Shown piece by piece: positions 56,280-64,000 of a stretch of DNA of 64,000 nucleotides. Position 1 is the first letter of the stretch. Every line of letters starts with the position of its first letter. The notes beneath the pieces are model-generated. The model made no database searches. It was not told where the DNA came from and saw nothing but the letters and a program-made list of their open reading frames with translations. Both the position numbers and the translations under genes were made by a program. The DNA is from Ricinus communis (lineage: Eukaryota; Streptophyta; Magnoliopsida; Malpighiales; Euphorbiaceae), in NCBI RefSeq assembly GCF_019578655.1, contig NC_063262.1:9989582-10053581 (forward strand), given 5' to 3'.

Positions 56280-59090
56280 GAGGCCTTGCTAAGTTAGCAC
56301 ACCAAACTATGAGGATTGTAGGCAGCTTTAAGATAAAATAAATTCACATACTCCTAGATTTAGGAAGTACAAACTTCTTTAATATGTTTGTACTTAAGAG
56401 TATTAATTATTCTTTGAAGCTTATTGATCCTATATATATTACTATAATTAATGGTTAAAAGATGGTTTGTAATCATTTGTGTGAAGGGTTTGGGAAGCTC
56501 GAGGTTACACTTTCAATGCTGACTTCTTGGTCATGCCTCTTGGAGGGTGCAAAATGATGTTGGGAATATAGTGGTTGGCTACCATCAGGATATCACCTGG
56601 AATTTCAAAATGTTGAATATGTCCTTTAGGATGGGAGCTACCTCATATAAGCTCCAAGGTATCATTACTACTTTAGTCAAAGTGATTTCAAAGAGTAACA
56701 TGCTTAAAATGATTAAACGTGGTTCTACAACTTACATTGCTCAAGTTCGAGCAGTCCCTGCTATGTCACACAACTGCCACCCCAAAGAAGTCATGATCAC
56801 ATAATACATTTAGTTGAAGGTGCTAAACTAGTGAATTTGAGGCCTTATAAACATTCACCTCTACAAAAGAATGTCATTAAGAAGATGGTACAAGAGTTGC
56901 TTAATAATGATACTATCCAGCACAATGTAAGTCCTTATTCATCCCTAGTATTATTGGTGAAAAAGGACAGTTCATGGAGGATGTGCATCTATTATAAAGA
57001 ACTCAACAGCAGGACTGTAAAAGATAAATTTCCCATTATAGTGATTGAGGAGCTTTTGGATGAGTTACACGGATATGTCTTCTACTCCAAGATAGACCTC
57101 ACTTCTAGTTACCACCAAATTTGTATGTGCCCTCCAAACATCTATAAAACAGCCTTTAAGACTCATGAGGGACATTACGAGTTCACTGTCATGCCCTTTG
57201 GGCTGACAAACGCTCATTCCACCTTCCAAAGATTAATGAATGAAGTCTTTATCCTTACTTAAGGAAAATTTCTCTTGTGTTTTCTTATGACATCATAGTC
57301 TACAATAAGGACATGAAGTCTCACCTCCAACACTTGAGAATTGTATTTCTTAAGTTGAATGAGCATTAGCTACATGCAAAGAGGAGTAAATGTATTTTTA
57401 TAAGCCTTTATGTGGAGTATTTGGGGCATATTATTGATAGCAAAGGGGTATTCATAGATCCTAAGGAAATAGAAGCTGTCAGGTAATTGGCCAATTCCAA
57501 CCAATGTGAAGTAACTTATAGGATGGATCCCTTGGATTAGTTGGATACTATCAAAGATTCATCAAGAACATTAGTCTTATAAGCAAACCCTTTACTAACT
57601 TGTTGAAGAAGGATGGATTTCAATAGAGTGAAACTGCCCAGCATGCCTTAGAAGCTCTTAAAATTGCTCTCATAATTGCACTAGTTCTAACCTTACCCTC
57701 CCCAAACCATTAGTTTCTTATTCAAATAGATGTCTGTGATGTGGGCATTGGAGTAGTGTTGATGCAAGAGGCCTATCCTATTGCATATATTAGTAAGGCC
57801 TTGGTTCTTAGACATCAATCACTATCAGAATATGAAAAGGAACTCCTAGTTGTGGTTTATGCAGTAAAAAAATGGCATCACTATATAGGCCATAAACACT
57901 TCTTGATCAAGACAGATCATAGAAGTCTAAAATTCCTACTAGAATAAATAATTACAACCATCATCAACAGAAGTACGTAGCTAAACTATTTGGATATGAC
58001 TTCAAAATTTCTTATAAGAAGGGTAAAGAGAACACAACAACAGACTCTCTTTCTAGGCTACCTACTTTTAAGCTTGTTGTGTTAATAGTATCCACTCCAA
58101 TTGCTAGTCTTCTACCAAAATTGAACAAAGTTGGGCCCATGACCAAGCTATACAGTCCATCATCAAGGCACTACAAGAAGGAACTTCAACTAATAGTCCT
58201 TACACTTAGCGTGTCTTTTTACTTCAAAGAAATGAGAGGTTAGTAGTGGGGAATGATGAACAATTAAAACATAAATTGCTGCAACTAATGCATAATTTAA
58301 CAGTGGGGGACACTCAGGGGTGTAAGCTACCATCAAGAGGTTAAAACTCCTTTTCTACCGGAAGGGATTAGAGAAGGATGTCCGAAATTATGTGAGGAAT
58401 TGTGCTATTTATCAAACTTGCAAGCCTGAGAACATAAACATACAAGGACTTCTTTAACCTATACCCATCCCTGAAAATATATGGTCAGACATTAGTATGG
58501 ACTTCATAGAAGGGCTGTCTAAGTCTAATGGTAAGGATATGATTATGGTGGTGGTTGACATGCTAAGTAAGTATGCATATTTCCTAACTTTGAGCCACCC
58601 CTACACATCTTCAATTGTTGCTCAACTTTTTTTAGATCAAATCTTTAAATTACATGGATTACCCTCCTCCATTGTAAGTGACCGGGATCCATTCTTTGTG
58701 AGTGCCTTTTGGATGAGCTCTTTAGGTTGCAAAGTGTGGAGTTGCTCAAATCTACTACTACCATCCACAGACAGATGGTTAGATAGAGGTTGTAAATCGA
58801 TGCCTTCAGACTTACTTGAGGTGCATGACTGTAGAGAATCCCAAGTAATGGATCAAATGGCTTCCTCTTGTAGAATGGTAGTACAATACTAACTACCACT
58901 CTGCCAATCACATGACACCATTTGAGGTAGTGTATGGGATACGTCCACCTCTGCATACTCCTTACTTTCTAGAGGACTCTTCCATAGCAACTGTTGATCA
59001 ATTCCTTCAAGATATGGAGATAGCACTGCAAATCATGAAGAATCACTTAAGGAGGCTTAAAATCGAATGAAACATGTTGATGCACATAGG
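56280..59090 (+). pseudogene. Gypsy pol (protease, RT, RNase H, integrase), broken
   Basis: Protease DLGSTNFF lies near 56355-56385. RT at 56831-57262 includes NLRPYKHSPLQKN, SPYSSLVLLVKKDSSWRMC, YSKIDLTSSYHQI and TVMPFGLTNAHSTFQRLM. The polymerase box near 57283 reads FSYDIIVYN where the family has F-DD, so one catalytic Asp is lost. RNase H at 57741-57947 has YISKALVLRHQSLSEYEKEL and IKTDHRSLKFLLE. Integrase follows, with a CxxC finger near 58420 and a core (MDFIEGLSKSNGKD, then VSDRDPFF) at 58497-58760. The third acidic residue is present beyond an in-frame stop. The frame fades near 59080. Confidence 0.88.
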
Positions 59091-59095
59091 AAAAA

Positions 59096-61290
59096 ATAAG
59101 GTCCAGTTTCCCCCTTTAACTTTGCGTAAAGGTTCAATTCAGCCCATTCTAATTTTTTGGGCCATTTTAGCACATAACTTGTCTATGTCAGGCCAGTTAA
59201 ACCCTTTTTTGATAGAATAAAGCATGTGAAGCACATACATGAGTTATAGAGCATGAATAATTTTAAAAATAATAAAGCAAAAAAGAGTGGGAGTCTTAAG
59301 CCACGTATTTCCAAATATGTGGTTTGAGAAAATGGTAGGTAAAAAGAGCTGAAAGATTTCATTATACAAGCTGTATAACCAAAACAAGCGAGAAAATGAG
59401 GAATTGCGATTGGTGAAAGAAAAAAGTTGTTAAACTAGGGATGAAAGAAACAAATTAGGAATTTTTTAATATTATTTCAACAAAATCTCTCATTGGTAAA
59501 AGGAAGATTTGAGGTAAGTTAACAAATATAAATACGTAATATATTTTGAAGCCATTATTTATTTGAACTCCTTCTCGTTGTCAAGTTATTGTTAAAATTA
59601 GCTAGTTTTTACAGTTTATTACCACTTAGTTAATCAGTATTTGTAATGTTGTTATTTATGCTATTGTAATGTGATTTTGTTAATATAGGAGGTTTGTGAA
59701 TGAACTTTCTTTGAAGTTCTATCATGAGGGTAAGTTTGAGGAATCTACTAATTTACAGTATATGAATAATGAAGAAGCTATTTTGACTATTGGGAATAAG
59801 GATAGGTAACACTACTTCAAGATAGAGAAATATATTAGAGGTTTAGGGTATTATCAAATGCCACTAATTTATTAGTTGAAACCTGGGCATAGACTAAGTG
59901 ATGGGTTGAGATTAGTACAAAATGACTATGACATATGTGAAATTCTCAATTGCTGTGAATGGGCAAGATACAATAGAGTTTTATTGTATACATAAGGTGG
60001 ATATGTCTGGCGTTATTTAAAAGCTGCACCAATTGGAGTTTACTAGAATAGCTAGCAATAAAGAAGTGGTAAAAAATTGTGATGAGTTCTTAGTAAAGGA
60101 TGAAATTCATACTAAGCTACCAAGAGAGAATGAAGCAAGTATGGGTGAAATAGAACCTGTTGTAGAGGATTACTTATTTGATGGAGTTGATGAGTTGCAA
60201 CAAGCTAGAGCAAATATGCAAAGGTATTACAATAGTATTGAGCCTATATTGCTACAGGATGAAGAGCATCTAGTAGATGATAATAGATTAGATAATAAGA
60301 AAGAGGAAAAGGCACATATAGAAGATGATGTATAAATTGTACCTGCAAGTGAGACTGTTAATGAAGAATTAGGCACAGATGATGAGCATTATAGATCTAA
60401 TGATAACTATAGTTTAGAGAAAGACACAGAAGATGAGGAGGGTAATACTATAAGAAGGCACAAGTCAGATAAAGTTATCTACGATCCAAGTTGCACCATG
60501 CCTGCATTTATGGTTGGTATGGTTTTTGAATCAGCTTAGTAGTTTAGGGATGCTGTAACAAAATATTATGTTTTAAAGGATTATGAAGTTGACTTCCCAA
60601 AGAATGAACATGGTAGAATCAAGGCTGTGTATACAAAAAAAGGTTGCACTTGGAGGATATGGGCTAGCACTGAAAATCAGACAGGGGATTTCAGGATAAG
60701 AACTTATAACCCTAGCATAAAAGCTTTATGGTATTTGAGAATAAAAGATTGACCATGAAATTTCTTGTAAATTATTATAGAGATAAAATATTGAAGAAAC
60801 TGAAAATGAAGGTTAAAGACTTGTAGCAACTGGCAGCTGAGGAGTTGAAGTATAAAGTATCCTTTACAATGTGCCAAAGAGCTAAACAAAAGCTGATTAC
60901 TAAAATGTTAGTCAATTATAAAGAGGAATATGAGAGTTTATGGGATTACATGGAAGAGCTTAAGACAACTAATCCTAAAACAACTACTCTAGTTACTCCT
61001 CAAAAAGATAGTAATAGATTTAAGAAACATTACATATGATTTGATGCCTTGAGAAAAAGGATTTAAGGCTAGTTGTAGGCCCATTATAGAGGAGAACTTT
61101 TAACAGCCATAGGCAGAGATGTGAATAACCAAATATCCTCAATTACCTAGGTTGTTGTAGGCATAGAAAACACAGCAAATTGGATATGGTTTTTCAATTT
61201 ATTGAAAGAGGATCTTGACTTAGGTGGTGGTAGTGGAATCACCCTTATAAGTGACATGCAAAAAGGGAGTTTAGACTTATTAATTCATTA
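59096..61290 (+). mobile_element. MULE (MuDR-like) transposon, 3'-truncated
   Basis: From 59096 a TIR-like non-coding stretch (AAGGTCCAGTTTCCCCC, TTCAATTCAGCCC, TTTTTTGGGCCATTTTAGC) precedes a transposase remnant starting at about 59690. The element ends inside the catalytic domain at about 61280, where a (TA)n run and pararetroviral sequence begin. The right terminal repeat is therefore missing. Confidence 0.7.
59690..61285 (+). pseudogene. MuDR-family transposase, N-terminal to catalytic part
   Basis: Opens with the N-terminal MuDR domain (FYHEGKFEESTNLQYMNN, then YIRGLGYYQMP and HRLSDGLRLVQNDYDICEIL). An acidic linker occupies 60033-60335, and the MuDR DNA-binding region follows at about 60500-60720 (MPAFMVGMVFESA, KNEHGRIKAVYTKKGCTWRI, then RIRTYNPS). 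A middle region holds KHYI.FDALRKGFKAS, and the catalytic core reads LLTAIGRDVNNQISSIT and LLKEDLDLGGGSGITLISD, stopping near DMQKGSLDLL. Stops and frameshifts throughout make it inactive. The SWIM finger is lost with the 3' part. Confidence 0.85.
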
Positions 61291-61301
61291 TAATTGTATA
61301 A

Positions 61302-61322
61302 GTTATATATATATATATATAT
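61302..61322. repeat. (TA)n run at the MULE-pararetrovirus junction
   Basis: About ten TA units between transposase remnants on the left and pararetroviral sequence on the right. Insertion of endogenous pararetroviruses at TA-rich sites has been reported for florendoviruses, so the run may be the integration point. Confidence 0.8.
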
Positions 61323-62085
61323 CCTTGCCCAAAGATTCAAAGTTAAATGGTGGGATAAATTTCACCACCAAGAAAAATTACCACGTGCACCATCCAAAGA
61401 ATCCTCCACCCTTCAAATTGGGGAATGTTTCTATTTGGAAATCACCAGGGAAAACGAGTTTTATTTGAATCAAATATTTTCTTGAGGTTATTTCTTTTAA
61501 AACATTAATGAAGTTTTCTGGAACATTTTCAGAAACCTTAAGATTTTGAAAATCATTTTCTTCTTTAGAGTCAGAATCACTATTTTGTTTAAGAATCAAG
61601 CTTTGGAGCAAAACATAATCATTTTGTTGTTTTTCTTTCAAATCTTTGAGTTCTGTTTTAATGGCTTTGATTTCTTTTTGAAGTTCTTGGATAGTAGGGA
61701 TAGGGTTTTTTAATTTTTTTCCTTTTTTCAAGATCATAGTAAGATCATAGGTGTTCTTACTAGAGGAAGGGACGAGGGTTTCAGTTTTTAGGATTTCTTT
61801 CAAAACTTGTTTTTGGATTTGAGGGTCATTAATATGCTTGACGGCTTCAAGAAGAGCTTCTTATTGCCTAGTGAACATATTAATATTGTTTGGAATATCA
61901 TCAGAATCTGATTCAGAATAATCATATGAGGTTTTAATTTCATCAATTTGAAACTCTTCCTCACTATTCGAAAATTCTGATCTAGAGGAATCAACAAGAA
62001 GAGCTGAAATTTTGCTCAAAATTTCTTCTTCCATTTGGAGCTCATGTGCAGGATCCTCAGACGAGGCAACCACAGAGCATACACT
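61323..62085 (-). pseudogene. Pararetroviral coat-like polyprotein segment (second locus)
   Basis: Minus-strand frames from 62073 leftwards: an acidic Ser/Glu/Asp-rich stretch (PAHELQMEEEILSKISALLV; FSNSEEEFQIDEIKTSYDYS), a frameshift near 61865, then a Lys-rich part with a predicted coiled coil (IQELQKEIKAIKTELKDLKE) and a tail ending WCTW near 61378. Beyond its stop the frame stays readable to about 61325. An acidic region next to a coiled coil is typical of the virion-associated/coat area of Caulimoviridae polyproteins. It is assigned by style and by the pararetroviral neighbour, not by a catalytic motif. Confidence 0.6.
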
Positions 62086-62337
62086 TGTTAAATCTTAAAA
62101 GAAAATGGAAGATAAGATAAAATAACAAATTCTTTCTTATTGATGGATGAACAAATATATAAACTTTGAAATAAAAGCTTTAAAATGAAAGCTTTAAACA
62201 AAAGAAATATAACTTACAAAAGTAGTTGAATACAAGAGGAAGGTGGTTTCTCACTATCACTCTCACACTCTCTTTTCTCACTATATTTCTAATGGTATGA
62301 CTTGAAGAATACAAGGGTTTCTTGTTATTTTTCAGTC
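62086..62337. other. Junction between oppositely oriented pararetroviral pieces
   Basis: Non-coding sequence between the minus-strand coat-like part and the plus-strand primer site. It contains AGCTTT.AAA repeats and a pyrimidine-rich patch (TCACTATCACTCTCACACTC). It may be viral leader sequence; its direction is not clear. Confidence 0.4.
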
Positions 62338-62354
62338 TTTTAGTATCAGAGCCT
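62338..62354 (+). other. tRNA-Met primer-binding site of the second pararetrovirus
   Basis: TTTAGTATCAGAGCCTA differs at one base from the TGGTATCAGAGC core that pairs with initiator tRNA-Met and starts minus-strand synthesis in Caulimoviridae. It lies about 270-450 bp upstream of the movement-protein-like frame, as expected for a viral leader. Confidence 0.6.
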
Positions 62355-62579
62355 ACAGGGTTCCTGGGAAGAAAAGATTATCTGTATAAAAGAGATTTTA
62401 AAATCATTTTAATCTGCATCATATCACTGATAAACAAACATGTTCATTTATGCATAGTAGTAAGTCTCGTCTGATTTAAGGGCAGCAAATCTGGTGGCTT
62501 GGTTCATGTTTGTTTAGAAAGTTATCTTGATTTATTTTAAAATGAATTTAGAACCTTTTTTTTTTTGTAGATCTTCTTA

Positions 62580-64000
62580 CTTCTCAAACTCTTCTACCTC
62601 TGAGTCTTCAAGGTTTAAAGGTTTAGTAAATAGTGAGGAAATCACTATTGAAGATTTTTTTAAAGCATATTGATAATTGGAAAATACCCAAGATTCAAAA
62701 GAAGCAAATCTATGAGTTTTCAAAGTTTCCTCTCTTCAAAACTGATTTTACTATCAAAACTGAATAAAGAGATATTCAAATTTCAAAACCTTTTGAAGAA
62801 ATTTATCTTTTGAACCCAATAGCATTGATTTTCAAAAAATATTACAAAGCCCTGATTTCTGCTTTTGGTTCGAAACACAAACTCCACTCACCAAAAGGAG
62901 AAACCTTATTCCTCCAAATAGATCTTCCCAAATCCAATGCAACTATTCCAAAAACCATTCAATGGAAGGATATCACTCTTCCAGAAGAATGGATCCTTAA
63001 AGGTGCAACCCAACCTAAATCACCAAAACAAACAGAGCCAAATACAAATTTCAGAAACATAACCCAATTTCCAAATGGGAAGGTAAAGCTTACATTTAAC
63101 AGGAAATCAACCTCTTCTAGATTTTCTGATGATGACTCTTCAACCTTGACCATAGATATTGGAATGGTATCAAAAATACCTCTGTTGTTTATGCCCCTTA
63201 CAAAGAACCAACTCCATCACAAACACAACCAAGATTTTCAATATTTGATATACCAAGCTCAAACACCATATTACAAAATGTTGATTACCAAAGCAATATC
63301 CCTAGACCTGTTTACAATGAACCAAAGAAAGATAATGACATAGAGACCGTCTCTACCCCCTCTTCACCATCACCATCTGCAATAACTCAAAATCTAGAAG
63401 CAGAAATCAACATGATTTCAAAAGATTTTTAAATCAATAAAAAGCTTTTACATGAAGATTTCTATTCAAAGAAAAACTATTCTAAAAAACTTTAGTTTTT
63501 TAAACATTTTTTACAAGAAAAGGACAGTATCCAAGAAATATACTACCAATTTTGCATACAAAACAAAATCCAAATCAAATTTTTTGATTGGTTTCAGATT
63601 TATTGTAAAGAAAACAGTATTCTTTATCCTTCAAAAACTTATTAGTCCTGTTACTGTAAGGAACAAGACTCCAGAGTGGAAGGTCGGAGAAAACTAAACC
63701 ATCCAGTCTGAACATCCTTCCCTTAGGAAAATAACCATTCCTTATGGAGAGAACGAAATAGAAGCCACACCTTACAAATTAGTAGGAGAGAAGATTGAAA
63801 AAAATGTCAAGAATATTGTTCAGCAGAACAATTTCTCAAATACCTATCTTAACACAATAGGTAAACAGCTTGTTAGGATATAAAGTCAAATTTAAAAACC
63901 TCTTATAGTCTTCACCTCTCCAATTCCCAACATTGATCATCCAAAAGAGATAAGCCAAATAGAAAAGCTCAAAAATCCAGTCTTCAAACCCTACCAGATC
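62580..64000 (+). pseudogene. Pararetroviral movement-protein/polyprotein 5' region (second locus), runs off the window
   Basis: Readable from about 62640 (frame with stops near 62690 and 62766), then open at 62810-63343: NPIALIFKKYYKALISAFGS, then QWKDITLPEEWILKG. A serine-rich turn with an acidic run and IDIGMVSKIP follows near 63120-63175. After a frameshift at about 63180 a Ser/Pro/Thr-rich linker leads to further polyprotein fragments continuing past 64000. The style matches the movement-protein portion of florendovirus-type polyproteins, which mediates cell-to-cell spread through plasmodesmata in exogenous relatives. Frameshifts and stops (for example near 63430 and 63880) break it here. 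Confidence 0.68.

Larger units (their letters stand above)
54626..59095 (+). mobile_element. Ty3/gypsy retrotransposon, 3'-truncated
   Basis: A short 5' LTR (start at 54626 or 54650, end at 54966) precedes a tRNA-Met primer site (TTTGGTATTAGAGCAGTTC at 54967-54985) and a gag-pol body to about 59090. No 3' LTR or polypurine tract follows; the sequence changes abruptly at about 59096 into MULE-like sequence. The gag (LTDAEINEK...) and pol style fit Ty3/gypsy elements with a gag-pol fusion. Confidence 0.85.

Overview
This is nuclear DNA of a flowering plant, most likely a eudicot. The signs are spliced genes with GT-AG introns, very AT-rich spacers, a dense layer of decayed plant transposons, and three genes with plant-type products. 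I cannot name the species.

Layout. The left edge (13-600) resembles the promoter and leader of a gene reading off the window on the minus strand. A structurally complete Ty1/copia element lies at 2764-7848 (minus strand, TSD AGTTC, ORFs broken). A 2.95-kb solo LTR follows at 8644-11597 (TSD AAACA), then a decayed ORF of the 'putative gypsy-type transposon' (Transposase_28) family at 11965-13990, a SIRE/Maximus-type copia remnant at 14386-17870, a decayed hAT transposase with recognisable ends at 18172-21275, and a MULE transposase N-terminal fragment at 22640-23640.

A host gene island occupies 26.4-52.7 kb. BOLA2 (plus strand, 3 exons) and FBN5/fibrillin (plus strand, 7 exons) are adjacent, and to my knowledge the same pair is adjacent in Arabidopsis. 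KDSA (KDO-8-phosphate synthase) lies on the minus strand with 13 exons. The deduced products are 93, 266 and 290 residues, each in frame through every junction. They act in cytosolic/nuclear Fe-S or glutaredoxin partnership, plastid plastoquinone synthesis, and cell-wall KDO synthesis. I see no functional link among them beyond location.

A nested transposon complex lies between FBN5 and KDSA. A gag-only Ty3/gypsy derivative (33880-41828, TSD CCAAA/CCAAG) has its 3' LTR split by a 5.6-kb inverted repeat of two endogenous pararetrovirus (Caulimoviridae, florendovirus-like) copies. The left arm of that repeat carries a further insertion, a Cassandra-like LTR with 5S-rRNA homology. The right arm preserves the corresponding empty site.

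The right end is a chain of truncated elements: a Ty3/gypsy element with a 5' LTR only (about 54626-59095), a MULE transposase (59096-61290), and a second, internally inverted pararetrovirus segment (61280-64000) carrying the coat-like region on one strand and the primer site plus movement-protein region on the other.
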